DNA of 23,516 nucleotides from positions 1 to 23,516 of the forward strand of contig JBDREF010000409.1 of NCBI GenBank assembly GCA_043820045.1, given 5' to 3'. A program made the position numbers and the translations under genes. The notes below the pieces were generated by a model. It did no database searches. It had not been told where the DNA came from and saw nothing but the letters and a program-made list of their open reading frames with translations. Each line of letters begins with the position of its first letter. Position 1 is the first letter of the stretch. Shown here piece after piece: positions 7,214 through 15,336 of this stretch. Source of the DNA: JBDREF01 sp043820045. Lineage in GTDB: Bacteria; Planctomycetota; Phycisphaerae; Sedimentisphaerales; Anaerobacaceae.

Positions 7214-8587
7214 TCACGCGGGGGGGCAGTTAGTATCCTCATCGAGACCTACGATCTGCTTTAGCGTGTGCTGGGCCAGGACTCCTCGCTGCGACTCGGT
7301 TATGTGCCTGGCGGCCGCGGGCCATTCGTTTGTCGATTGGGCCAGGCCCGCTGCGGCCACCGATTCGGCGATGTCCGAGAGCCTGATATTTGCCGGGTCC
7401 CTTGCGGGCAGGAAGCCCGCCTTCGGCTCCGATGCCCTTACGATGAGATTGCTGTTGACGAGATGGTCGAGAATCTTCTCGCCGAACTCCGCCGGGATAT
7501 CCAGTTTGCTGCATATCACCTCCGGAGCGACCGGGCCCCGGTCCGTCTCGAAGGCGGCGGCGATTTCCCTGATGATGTTGATGACGGTAAGGTCGTTGGC
7601 GATGAAATACTCTTCGGTCTTCTTGGCGGCGGCGATCTCGGCGGCGTCGAGAGTCTGCAAGTGCTGGGTGGTAAATGTCAATTGCAGGCCGAACAGCACC
7701 GTCAGCCAGGTAATGTAAATCCAGACCACCGTCATCGGAATCAGGGCCATCACGCCATAGACCGTCATGTACAGATGCAACTCGGTGATGCAATATCCGA
7801 ATACGTTCTTGGCCGCTATCCAGACCACAGCCGCAACCGCCGCGCCCCAGAGGGCGGCTTTAACTTTTACTTTTGTGTTCGGCAGGACATAGTAAAGCAG
7901 AAAGAAAGCAACGGTGGCCACGAGATAGGAAAGCACGAGCGGCGCAACATTTGCCAGGGCGGTCTGATCGAGACTGCCGATCTTCGAATACCGTGTTATG
8001 ACGTAAATGCCGACCCCTAACAGCAGCGGCCCGAGGGTCAGTACGGCCCAGTAGCTGACTATTCGCTGCAGCAGATTCCTCCCGGCGGCCACGTGCCAGA
8101 TGTTGTTGAACGATTTTTCGATAGTTGACAGCAGTGCAATAGCGGCCCAGATCACAATCAGTATGCTGAACAGGCCGATGTGTCCGCTGTTTGTCTCGGT
8201 GAAGAATCTTGCCACTATCTTGTCGAGGTGCTCGGTGAGCGCAATCGTTTCCTCGGAACCGGATGCGGCTCCGGTCGTGCCTTCCGGGACGTCGGGGGCG
8301 GGACTCTTGAACGCTGAGAGATTGGCCTGCTCATAGACAAAATCCTTCACCTTTTCACCGATGTCGCTGTAAGCGGGGAAGGACTGGAATATCAGGAGCG
8401 TTACGATGGCCAGCGGGACAATACCGAAGACGGTATGGTACGACAGGGCGGCGGCCTGCTGGCCGGAGCGGTTCTTCTTCAGGAGCCTGGCGCAGTGCGA
8501 CCACAGCTTGATTTGAAAAACGACAAAGCGGCTCGCCTTGCCGAGCTGCGTGCTGGGTGTGGACAAAAGCTCTTTGAGCTTCAGCAT
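7214..8587 (-). CDS. YihY/BrkB-family membrane protein with C-terminal winged-helix-like domain
   Basis: A 457-residue inner-membrane protein. The YihY core covers roughly residues 40-310, with the typical SGQQAAALSYHTVFGIVPLA entry (41-60) and hydrophobic segments near 52-70, 138-155, 178-198, 212-234, 244-262 and 278-300. A soluble tail follows; residues 331-410 (INIIREI...LDIPAEFGEKILDHL...RDPANIRLSDI) look like a winged-helix domain, an extension known in part of this family. BrkB homologues were once called ribonuclease BN, an assignment since withdrawn; the function is unknown. GGGGAT lies just before the ATG. It lies 66 bases after the AsmA-like gene on the same strand and converges with the exporter gene. 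The insert of about 30 low-complexity residues near 92-116 is probably a periplasmic loop. Confidence 0.85.
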   Translation of the reverse strand: MLKLKELLSTPSTQLGKASRFVVFQIKLWSHCARLLKKNRSGQQAAALSYHTVFGIVPLAIVTLLIFQSFPAYSDIGEKVKDFVYEQANLSAFKSPAPDVPEGTTGAASGSEETIALTEHLDKIVARFFTETNSGHIGLFSILIVIWAAIALLSTIEKSFNNIWHVAAGRNLLQRIVSYWAVLTLGPLLLGVGIYVITRYSKIGSLDQTALANVAPLVLSYLVATVAFFLLYYVLPNTKVKVKAALWGAAVAAVVWIAAKNVFGYCITELHLYMTVYGVMALIPMTVVWIYITWLTVLFGLQLTFTTQHLQTLDAAEIAAAKKTEEYFIANDLTVINIIREIAAAFETDRGPVAPEVICSKLDIPAEFGEKILDHLVNSNLIVRASEPKAGFLPARDPANIRLSDIAESVAAAGLAQSTNEWPAAARHITESQRGVLAQHTLKQIVGLDEDTNCPPA

Positions 8588-8619
8588 CTCTATCCCCTTT
8601 CAGTCAGATGGCGCACTTG

Positions 8620-8635
8620 GTAACAGACATGTTAC
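8620..8635. other. short perfect palindrome between the AsmA-like and YihY genes
   Basis: GTAACA (8620-8625) and TGTTAC (8630-8635) flank a four-base loop. There is no T-run on either side, so it is not a terminator; it may be an operator-like site or a small intercistronic hairpin. Confidence 0.35.
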
Positions 8636-8653
8636 AGGATGAACCGATTTGAG

Positions 8654-11600
8654 CTACTTAAATAATCCGTCAAGAAGTTCTAATCCTTTCTGTATTGCCT
8701 GGTCTTCGAGAAGCTTGCCGGTATCGAGCTGAGGTTTATCGACGGTTCCCTTGAGCGGCAGCGTGATCCTCACGCCTCGCGTCTCGGCGCCGACTCTGGC
8801 CGTCCTGCCGGCGGTGGTGTAGGGCAGGGTGACTGTCATATCCAGACTCTTGTCCAGGCCGATAGCGCCTTTGAAATTGACCGGATTGTTACCGACGTCC
8901 ATCTGCATATTGTCGTAACGCAGAATTCCGTCCTTAAGCACAAATTGTGTGGGATGGATGGTAATATCCGCCCCGCTCGCACCGCCGCCGGCTAACGAAA
9001 GAATCTGTCCGAGCAGGTCCGAGGCCTGGAGCCGCAGCTTGGTGATGGAGATTGTGCCGATAATGACGGCTTTGTTCTTGGCGTTGTTGTCGAGCGGTAT
9101 GGCAAGCTGCTCGCAATTGAAGTTCGCAATGCCACTGACGTTGACGGCGTTTGCGAAAATCGGGTTGACATATTTCAGGAGCGTGGCGGTTGTCTGGTCG
9201 TTGACCTTGATGTCCTTTACTATTTGCATCGGCTTGGCCGTCTTGAACAGAGTTGGTTTCTGCGTGAAATCGGCCTCGGCGCCAAAATTGAGTTGGCCCT
9301 CATTCACGACCGTCGTGAACGGCGTGATTTTCAACATGCCGTTTTGAACCTGGATGTCAACATCGGTCAGGCCGAAATCCAGCCCCATATAACCGGCCTG
9401 CTTGAAGCCCACTTTGGCTTTGGCGTTCAGGTTCGCCATCAGCTTGTCGACCTGGTCGGCCGGGTATTCGCTGATGAAACTGACCGCATCTTTTCGTTTA
9501 CCCTGAAGATTAAGGCCCTCCGGCAGGAAACGGGCCGTAACGGGACTAAGGGCCGCCCAGTCGTATTCGCATTCCGCCTGACCCTGCAATGTGGTCTTGC
9601 CGTCTTTGGTGAGCCGGCTGAACTGGCCGTTGGTAAACTTCAAGTTTATCAGCGGGCTGTCGAGCTGGATATCCTTTGCGCTTATGTCCATATCTGGGTT
9701 CGCTTCGACATCGAAAGCGAGTGTGACATCACCCGGCTCGAAAGGTTTCGTTCCCGGCGAGGTGAGCTTGAGACCCTTGACCTTCGTCGAGTTGGTCGTG
9801 ATTTTATACGTGCCCTTTTCCGAGCTGAGCATGATAGGCGCTTCGGCGATGCCGAACAGTTGCATGTCCTTCGGGAACGATGCGAACGTGACCAGCAGCG
9901 GCTGGAGCTTGCTGAGGTTTACGTCGCTTGCCGAGACCGCCAGTCGCATAGGCTTGGCCGCGTCTTTGTTCATCGGTATAACGCCGTTCTGCACACTGAC
10001 GTTGCCGAAACTCGTGCCGGCCTTCAGGGATCCGATGTTTATAAGGCCGTTCTTGCTGTCAATCTCGACGGACGAAGCGATTTCGGCCATCGGCTCGGAG
10101 ATGCTCTTTCCGTCGGCCGAGGTGAGGACAAGGTTCTTTATCGTCGATGATGCGGCAGTCGTAATCTTCTGGTCGGTGATGGAAACCTGCCCCTTGCTCG
10201 CAAACTCGCCGGACATCTTGTATTGCCCGATATCTATGAACTGGCCCAATTCCGATTGAAGTTTTGTCAGATTCGTCTCGACGTTGTACTTGATCGATTC
10301 TGTGGTACCAGCGCAACTGATCTTGGCAAAAGATGCCGAGACATCCAGCTTGTCGAAACTTACACCAGTTTTATCCGGCGACATTTGCGCTTCGGCACGT
10401 ATCGGTTCGGACAGGGCAATCTTCTTGCCCTCGACTTCGCCTTCCAGGGCGGTAAGCGTGGCGTTGGCTCGCAGTTGTTTTCGACCGGCCTGAGTGGCAG
10501 TCTCGATGCTGCCGTTCAGTTGGCCCGAGGTGACTCGCATTCCTTCTTTGAGCCCCAGAGTCTTGGGCATCTGCGAAGATACGGCGGCGACGTCGCAGTT
10601 GAAAGTGCCTTTCAGGCTGTAATTCGAGCCGGGTGCGAGGAAATCGGTCAGCGACTTAAGCGTGGTGGGAACAGACCCGCCGGCCGTGACGGAGGCCCAG
10701 TCGCTCTTGAGCTGAAGGTTGTCGATGTTTATTGTTTCTGCCCCCTGACTGAGCTTGACGCCGGCTTCGAGAGTGCCGGTTTGCAGTCTGTCGCCTTTGA
10801 GCTGCTCGGCCGTTATATCCAGATTTTTGCCCTTGAGGTCCGCGGTCAGGTTCTCAATCTTGCCGTCTTTGATTTTGCTGTTAACGTGACCAGCCAAAAG
10901 GCCCTTGGCATCGACTTCGACTCCGGCCAGCGCGAAGATAGGCCCCAGTGATTCGAGGTCCAGGCCGTTGACATCGATTGTCAAATCGCCGCTGGTTCCC
11001 TTCAGGCTCCATCCCGCCTGCTTGCCGGGAGTTACGCCGCTGACAACCTCGATTTTCGCGGGCTTGCCAGCCTGTGCCACGATCATGTTCAGACTGAAAT
11101 CCGTCTGCTGTCCCGGTGGTTGCAGGTTGAGTGTTGAGTTTATCTGCGAAAGGACGACTGTGCCGGCTTTCGGGTCGGTCACCTTGAAGCTGCCGTCGTT
11201 GAGAACCAGTTCCATTCTGCTCACCGGCAGTGCAATCGGCCCTGCCCTCTGGTCGGCGGACGGCTTTTGTTCGCGGCTGCCGGCTTGCGGCTGCTGCTCT
11301 TTGAGGTTTATCGCGACGTTCGGCTTGTCAATCAGGGTCCGGCCCAGCGACAGGCCGCCCGTCAACAGAGAGGCGTACTGCGGCTTTGCGGCTATCTGTC
11401 TGACCTGGACGGAAATCCCACCCGCGTCGTCGTTGAAACTGAAATCGTCGATCCTGATGCCCTTGAGCCAGCCCATCGAAAGGTCGGCGAAGTTCGCTTC
11501 TCCGGCCATCGAGCTGTTGATTCTCGCCAATATCATCCTGCGGCCGCTCTGCGACGAGATGAATACGGGTAAGAGCAGGAACGCTACGACAATCAGAAGA

Positions 11601-11686
11601 ACTGCCAGCCCCAAGACCAGCTTGAATACTCTTTTGCCGGACTTTTTCCGCGTTTCTGTCTTGGTGGTTTTTTCGTCTCCCATCAT
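8654..11686 (-). CDS. AsmA-like membrane-anchored periplasmic protein
   Basis: A 1010-residue protein with a Lys/Arg-rich cytoplasmic N-terminus, one membrane helix at about residues 20-43 (VFKLVLGLAVLLIVVAFLLL core) and then a very long beta-rich periplasmic region with many short repeated strands (LKSDWASVTAGG, LKGTVDKPQLDTG and similar). This is the pattern of AsmA/TamB/DUF748-type proteins, which are thought to bridge inner and outer membrane and aid lipid or outer-membrane protein traffic. The last 150 residues, with FKGAIGLDKSLDMTV and LPLKGTVDKPQ, resemble the AsmA C-terminal module. ATG at 11686 is chosen over the GTG 36 bases upstream because GGGGG stands about seven bases before it; the ATG at 11683 is equally possible. 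It follows frr after 113 bases, and the YihY gene comes next. Exact subfamily uncertain. Confidence 0.8.
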   Translation of the reverse strand: MMGDEKTTKTETRKKSGKRVFKLVLGLAVLLIVVAFLLLPVFISSQSGRRMILARINSSMAGEANFADLSMGWLKGIRIDDFSFNDDAGGISVQVRQIAAKPQYASLLTGGLSLGRTLIDKPNVAINLKEQQPQAGSREQKPSADQRAGPIALPVSRMELVLNDGSFKVTDPKAGTVVLSQINSTLNLQPPGQQTDFSLNMIVAQAGKPAKIEVVSGVTPGKQAGWSLKGTSGDLTIDVNGLDLESLGPIFALAGVEVDAKGLLAGHVNSKIKDGKIENLTADLKGKNLDITAEQLKGDRLQTGTLEAGVKLSQGAETINIDNLQLKSDWASVTAGGSVPTTLKSLTDFLAPGSNYSLKGTFNCDVAAVSSQMPKTLGLKEGMRVTSGQLNGSIETATQAGRKQLRANATLTALEGEVEGKKIALSEPIRAEAQMSPDKTGVSFDKLDVSASFAKISCAGTTESIKYNVETNLTKLQSELGQFIDIGQYKMSGEFASKGQVSITDQKITTAASSTIKNLVLTSADGKSISEPMAEIASSVEIDSKNGLINIGSLKAGTSFGNVSVQNGVIPMNKDAAKPMRLAVSASDVNLSKLQPLLVTFASFPKDMQLFGIAEAPIMLSSEKGTYKITTNSTKVKGLKLTSPGTKPFEPGDVTLAFDVEANPDMDISAKDIQLDSPLINLKFTNGQFSRLTKDGKTTLQGQAECEYDWAALSPVTARFLPEGLNLQGKRKDAVSFISEYPADQVDKLMANLNAKAKVGFKQAGYMGLDFGLTDVDIQVQNGMLKITPFTTVVNEGQLNFGAEADFTQKPTLFKTAKPMQIVKDIKVNDQTTATLLKYVNPIFANAVNVSGIANFNCEQLAIPLDNNAKNKAVIIGTISITKLRLQASDLLGQILSLAGGGASGADITIHPTQFVLKDGILRYDNMQMDVGNNPVNFKGAIGLDKSLDMTVTLPYTTAGRTARVGAETRGVRITLPLKGTVDKPQLDTGKLLEDQAIQKGLELLDGLFK

Positions 11687-11741
11687 TGTGACCCCCGAAA
11701 AAGAATTAGTCCATAATAGCACAAGCTATGGACAGTGTGAG

Positions 11742-11787
11742 AACACAAGGCACACGACTTCTGTCCTGTGCCCTTACGACTTGTGTT
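11742..11787. other. inverted repeat downstream of frr
   Basis: AACACAAG (11742-11749) pairs with CTTGTGTT (11780-11787), and GGCACA (11749-11754) with TGTGCC (11767-11772), giving an interrupted hairpin in the gap between frr and the AsmA-like gene. On the minus strand the inner stem is followed by TTGTGTTCT, a poor T-tract. It could slow or partly end transcription of the rpsB-frr operon, or protect the 3' end of its mRNA. Confidence 0.45.
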
Positions 11788-11799
11788 TTCCCGGCGAAG

Positions 11800-12360
11800 T
11801 TAATCGAGCATTATTTCGTCGGATTTGTGCCTGATCAGCTCGTCAACCTTGTCGCTGAGCTGCTTGGTAACGTCGTCGATTTGCTTCTTTGCTTTCTCCA
11901 GGTCGTCTTCAGTGATGGCCTTATCCTTCTGCACCTTTTCGAGGTGCTTGTTTGCGTCCCTTCTAATATTGCGAATGCTCACCTTTGCCAGCTCGCCGGT
12001 TTGTTTGGCCTGCTGAACGAGCTGCTTTCTTCGTTCCTCACTGAGCGTAGGGATATTGAGCCTGATTATCTTGCCGTCCACAATCGGCGCGATGCTCAGG
12101 TCGCTGGCCTTGATTGCCTTTTCTATCTCTTTGATGGAAGCCGGGTCGAACGGTTTGATTACGATCATATCCATCTGCGGCGTCGCCAGCGTTGCCATCT
12201 GTTTCAAGGGCGTGGGCGTTCCGTAGAAATCGGCCTTTATGTTCTCGACCAGCCCGGTCGAAGCTCTGCCGCTGCGAACGGTCTTCAGCTCGTCGTGCAG
12301 GATTTCGACCGCCTTGTTCATTTTGGATTCGGTATCTGCGACTGTTCCTTTAGTAGGCAT
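11800..12360 (-). CDS. frr: ribosome recycling factor
   Basis: Splits post-termination 70S ribosomes together with EF-G. The 186-residue product has the normal length and a typical domain I start (ADTESKMNKAVEILHDELKT) with the conserved VRSGRAS at 28-34, including R32, and the domain II hinge GTPTPLKQMA with IKPFDP. The C-terminal helix (KAKKQIDDVTKQLSDKVDEL) is intact. ATG at 12360 is used because GAGG lies six bases before it; the in-frame TTG just upstream touches the GAGG and is unlikely. It is last in the conserved rpsB-tsf-pyrH-frr order, 72 bases after pyrH. Confidence 0.96.
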   Translation of the reverse strand: MPTKGTVADTESKMNKAVEILHDELKTVRSGRASTGLVENIKADFYGTPTPLKQMATLATPQMDMIVIKPFDPASIKEIEKAIKASDLSIAPIVDGKIIRLNIPTLSEERRKQLVQQAKQTGELAKVSIRNIRRDANKHLEKVQKDKAITEDDLEKAKKQIDDVTKQLSDKVDELIRHKSDEIMLD

Positions 12361-12432
12361 CTTCAACCTCGTTCTTTACTGCGATCTGCTCATTCGGCCG
12401 TTGCGATGAGCTGGGCGGCCGGCAACTACAAA

Positions 12433-13158
12433 CTATGAATCATGACCGATATAGGTCCCGACTCGCTGGCCGCAAAGGGTTTTTGTTATGTTACCTCTCT
12501 CGAAAATATTTAAGACGACAATCGGAATATTGTTGTCCCGGCAGAGACTTATTGCCGAATGGTCCATTACTCGCAGGTTTTTCGCAAGCACTTCCTCGTA
12601 AGACAATTTCTCGAACAGTTTTGCCTCCGGGTCCTTCTCCGGGTCGGCGCTGTAAACGCCGTCAACTTTCGTCGCTTTTATGAGCAGGTCCACGTCGAGT
12701 TCCGCAGCCCTCAAGGCGGCGCACGTATCGGTGGTAAAGAAAGGATTTCCCGTTCCGCCGGCCAATATGGCGACCCTGCCCCGTTCGAGGTGGCGAATGG
12801 CCCTTCTGCGAATAAACGGTTCGCACATCGCCGCTACTTCGATCGCGCTGAGTACCCTCGTCGGCTGGCCGAGCTTTTCGAGCGTCTCCTGAAGCGCGCA
12901 GGCATTGATGATAGTTGCCAGCATCCCCATATAGTCGGCGGTGTTTCTCGGTATGTGGCAGACTTGCGAGAAGCTTTCCCCCCGAAGGAAATTGCCGGCG
13001 CCGACTACTATAGCCACCTGCGGTCCGAGCTTGCAAATCTCCGCAATCCTCTCGGCTATCGATTCCAGCGCCGAGCCGTCAATCCCAAACTCACCGGGTT
13101 TACAAAAACTCTGCCCCGAAAGCTTTAACAGCACGCGATGAAATTTGTTCTCAGCCAT
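12433..13158 (-). CDS. pyrH: uridylate kinase (UMP kinase)
   Basis: Phosphorylates UMP to UDP with ATP in the cytoplasm, feeding pyrimidine nucleotide supply. The 241-residue product belongs to the amino-acid-kinase fold: VLLKLSGQSF at 9-18 is the phosphate-binding start, where the usual SGE is SGQ; GAGNFLRG at 53-60; GGTGNPFFTTDTCA at 134-147, the UMP-site signature; KATKVDGVYSADP at 161-173. ATG at 13158 is chosen because it gives the normal length. AGGA stands only two bases before it, so initiation may be weak; in-frame upstream codons would add residues encoded by a heptamer repeat. It lies between tsf and frr as in many bacteria. Confidence 0.95.
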   Translation of the reverse strand: MAENKFHRVLLKLSGQSFCKPGEFGIDGSALESIAERIAEICKLGPQVAIVVGAGNFLRGESFSQVCHIPRNTADYMGMLATIINACALQETLEKLGQPTRVLSAIEVAAMCEPFIRRRAIRHLERGRVAILAGGTGNPFFTTDTCAALRAAELDVDLLIKATKVDGVYSADPEKDPEAKLFEKLSYEEVLAKNLRVMDHSAISLCRDNNIPIVVLNIFERGNITKTLCGQRVGTYIGHDS

Positions 13159-13179
13159 TTTCCTGCATCTGATGAAGCG

Positions 13180-13221
13180 CATCTCGCATCTCGCATTTCG
13201 CTTCACGATTCACGAGATACG
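13180..13221. repeat. degenerate heptanucleotide array between tsf and pyrH
   Basis: Six consecutive 7-base units, all ending in CG: CATCTCG, CATCTCG, CATTTCG, CTTCACG, ATTCACG and AGATACG. The array occupies most of the 67-base gap between the tsf stop and the pyrH start, and ends five bases from the tsf stop codon. Confidence 0.65.
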
Positions 13222-13225
13222 TCCT

Positions 13226-14092
13226 TTATCCGACTTCGAAGCGGACAAATCTCCTTAACTTCGCCTGGCCCCCGGCCTGTTTGGCGGCATCGGCAAGAAC
13301 CTTCTCTACGGTTCTGCTGTCATCCTTAACGAACGGCTGTTCGAGAAGACAATTCTCGGCGTAGTACTTCCGCATTTTGCCTTCTACGATCTTGTCCATA
13401 ATGTTTGCGGGCTTGTTCTTGACCTGCTCGGCGAAAATGGCCTTCTCCCGCTCAATCGTCCCGGGGTCGATACCGTCCTTGTCCAGTGCCAGCGGTTTGG
13501 TCGCGGTAATGTGCATTGCTATATCGCAAGCCGCCTGCTTGACCGCGTCCGAAGACGCCACGGCCTCTTCGCTCGTATCGATCTGGATCATTGTGCCGAC
13601 TTTTTCGTTGAAGTGAATGTACGTACTGATAAGCCCCGCGCCCTCGAGCTTGTACCTTGCATAGTCCCCTACCTGGGTCTTCTCGCCTGTCTTGCTGACC
13701 GTCTCGGTGAGGATATCGCCGAATCTCTTGCCGTCAATACTGGCTTCAAGCAGGTTATCGGCCCCTTCTTCGGCGGGGCAAGCCAGCGCGAAATCAATCA
13801 TGGTCTTCGCCGTAGCGACGAAATCGTCACTCTTGGCCACAAAATCGGTTTCACAGCAAAGTGTCGCCATGGCCGCCGTCTTTCCGTCAGGCGTGCTCTT
13901 GCAAACGACCAGGCCTTCGGAAGTCTCACGTCCGGCACGTTTGGCAAGGGTTGCAAGACCCTTCTTTCTCAACACGTCTATAGCCTGTTCGATATTTCCG
14001 CCGGTCTCCTGGAGAGCCCGCTTGCAGTCCATCATTCCCTGGCCACTTATCTTCCGCAGCTCCATCACGCTTGCTGCTGAAATTTCCGCCAT
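13226..14092 (-). CDS. tsf: translation elongation factor Ts
   Basis: Exchanges GDP for GTP on EF-Tu. The 288-residue product starts with the UBA-like N-domain (VMELRKISGQGMMDCKRALQ, 9-28) and carries the diagnostic TDFVAK at 82-87 that contacts EF-Tu. Two core subdomains follow with the HITATKPLALDKDGI-type segment, and the protein ends in RRFVRFEVG, the usual C-terminus. AGGAG is eight bases before the ATG, a clear ribosome-binding site. It follows rpsB after 116 bases that hold two hairpins, and precedes pyrH. No unusual truncation; the length is that of the long, E. coli-like form. Confidence 0.96.
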   Translation of the reverse strand: MAEISAASVMELRKISGQGMMDCKRALQETGGNIEQAIDVLRKKGLATLAKRAGRETSEGLVVCKSTPDGKTAAMATLCCETDFVAKSDDFVATAKTMIDFALACPAEEGADNLLEASIDGKRFGDILTETVSKTGEKTQVGDYARYKLEGAGLISTYIHFNEKVGTMIQIDTSEEAVASSDAVKQAACDIAMHITATKPLALDKDGIDPGTIEREKAIFAEQVKNKPANIMDKIVEGKMRKYYAENCLLEQPFVKDDSRTVEKVLADAAKQAGGQAKLRRFVRFEVG

Positions 14093-14148
14093 CTTGAAAA
14101 CTCCTATTCTCTCGTAATATGTAAATTGTTACTGCCGGTTTATGCAAA

Positions 14149-14197
14149 TCGGCGGTGGAGCCGCCGACTAAGGACCAGGGATTATCCGCACCTGGTC
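14149..14197. other. pair of hairpins between rpsB and tsf
   Basis: TCGGCGG (14149-14155) pairs with CCGCCGA (14161-14167) around a five-base loop, and GACCAGG (14173-14179) pairs with CCTGGTC (14191-14197) around an 11-base loop. Both are perfect seven-base stems in the rpsB-tsf intercistronic region. The second is followed by TTTTT on the plus strand, not on the coding (minus) strand, so it is not a terminator for rpsB. A role in mRNA processing or in setting the rpsB to tsf ratio is possible. Confidence 0.5.
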
Positions 14198-14208
14198 TTT
14201 TTGCTTTC

Positions 14209-15066
14209 CTATTTCTGTTCCTGCTGTCCGGCCTGGTCTTCCTGCGAGACGGCAGCTTCAGTCTGAACCGAACTTTGCTCAACGGTGCTGACCGTCTGGT
14301 GCCGCTCTTCGCTGGCGCGAGGCATCGTAGGTCTCTTCGGGCGAACTCGCCTGGCCCGCGGCGGTGCTTCCTGGCGGGCTGCAACCATGGTCTTGCCGAT
14401 GGCCACCGCATCAGCCAGTTCATTGAGCAACAGGTCAACCGCGCGTATGGAATCATCGTTTGCCGGGATTGCCACATCGACCGTGTCGGGGTCGGAATCG
14501 GTATCGAGCAGTCCTACAGTAGCTATGCCAAGCTTCTTTGCCTCTCGCAGGGCCAGATATTCTTTCTTGGCGTCAACCACCACAACGGCGCCGGGCAGAT
14601 GAGCCATAGCGCGGACGCCCTGGAGGTTGCCCGTTATCTTTCGCATCTCGCGTTTGAGTCTCGATGCCTGCTTCTTGCTCTCGCTGTCGAGCATTCCGTC
14701 TTCGCTCATGGCTTCAAGCTGCTCGAGCCTTTGCAGCCGCAAACGTATCGTTCTGAAATTCGTAAGCATTCCGCCAAGCCATCGTTGGGAGACATAGTGC
14801 ATGCCGCACTTGCCGGCGACAGACTCCACTGCTTTCTGGGCCTGACGCTTCGTGCCCACAAAAACAACGTCCTTGCCGGATGAGACTATCTCGGCAAGGA
14901 GTTTCTTGGCTATCAGCAAACCCTTGAGGGTCTTTTTGACATCGATAATGTGGATATTGCCGCGTTTTGCGAAAATGAACGGAGCCATTTTCGGATTCCA
15001 TCGGCTCACACCGTGCCCAAAATGGACCCCCGCGTTAATCAGTTTACGTGCCAACTCTTTAGCCAC
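14209..15066 (-). CDS. rpsB: 30S ribosomal protein S2
   Basis: A component of the small ribosomal subunit. The 285-residue product begins AKELARKLINAGVHFGH, with the S2 signature LINAGVHFGHG, and has RWLGGMLTNFRTI at 95-107 and the VVVVDAKKEYLALREAKKLGI segment. The core ends near residue 230; residues 231-285 form an extra tail, first Arg/Pro-rich (PPRARRVRPKRPTMPR) and then Gln/Glu/Ser-rich, longer than in E. coli S2. The start codon is GTG, with GGAG seven bases before it. It heads the operon with tsf, pyrH and frr and has a promoter-like sequence about 65-90 bases upstream. Confidence 0.96.
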   Translation of the reverse strand: MAKELARKLINAGVHFGHGVSRWNPKMAPFIFAKRGNIHIIDVKKTLKGLLIAKKLLAEIVSSGKDVVFVGTKRQAQKAVESVAGKCGMHYVSQRWLGGMLTNFRTIRLRLQRLEQLEAMSEDGMLDSESKKQASRLKREMRKITGNLQGVRAMAHLPGAVVVVDAKKEYLALREAKKLGIATVGLLDTDSDPDTVDVAIPANDDSIRAVDLLLNELADAVAIGKTMVAARQEAPPRARRVRPKRPTMPRASEERHQTVSTVEQSSVQTEAAVSQEDQAGQQEQK

Positions 15067-15129
15067 AAAAGATCTCCAAACAATTTAGAAAACTTGACTT
15101 ACAGCCATATACAAACAGACAAACTACGA

Positions 15130-15158
15130 AAACTAATGCAAATTACGGAATATGTCAA
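15130..15158 (-). promoter_or_regulatory. candidate promoter of the rpsB-tsf-pyrH-frr operon
   Basis: On the minus strand, TTGACA (15158-15153) is a perfect -35 box and TAGTTT (15135-15130) a weak -10 at 17-base spacing. Transcription would start near 15123, leaving a leader of about 57 bases before the GTG of rpsB. Confidence 0.5.
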
Positions 15159-15302
15159 GGATTTATGTTGATAAATTTTTGCCTGGTGGGGGTGATTTTC
15201 AGGGCCGCTGCCGCCGGGCAAAAAAATACCCCTCAGCCCCCGCTGATACTCGAAGCCGGCTATGACCGGCCAGCCGCGTTACGAGCAATTTGAAGGTCCT
15301 GA

Positions 15303-15336
15303 CCGTCCGCTGAAGTGCCGGTTCGGACGGTTTTTT
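15303..15336 (+). terminator. terminator-shaped hairpin on the strand opposite the flanking genes
   Basis: CCGTCCG (15303-15309) pairs with CGGACGG (15324-15330), followed directly by six Ts (15331-15336) on the plus strand. The neighbouring genes on both sides are on the minus strand, and the last T overlaps the stop codon of the 148-residue gene. The stem could also form in the minus-strand transcript, but without a T-tract. More paired segments lie upstream: GCCTGGTGG (15181-15189) with CCGCCGGGC (15211-15219), and CTCG (15250-15253) with CGAG (15282-15285). Confidence 0.5.

Noticed and set aside
7268..8020. 250-codon plus-strand frame opposite the YihY gene
   Set aside because: Antisense shadow with no recognisable domain.
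9224..10150. 308-codon plus-strand frame opposite the AsmA-like gene
   Set aside because: Arg-rich translation without motifs or ribosome-binding site; a shadow of the minus-strand gene, as are the frames at 9591-10259, 10223-10951 and 10905-11834.
13180..13221. CRISPR-like array
   Set aside because: Units are 7 bases with no spacers; no cas genes in the window.
15181..15336. SRP RNA, 6S RNA or tmRNA gene
   Set aside because: The conserved SRP loop sequence and the tmRNA tRNA-like ends are absent; the 6S-like long rod cannot be drawn.
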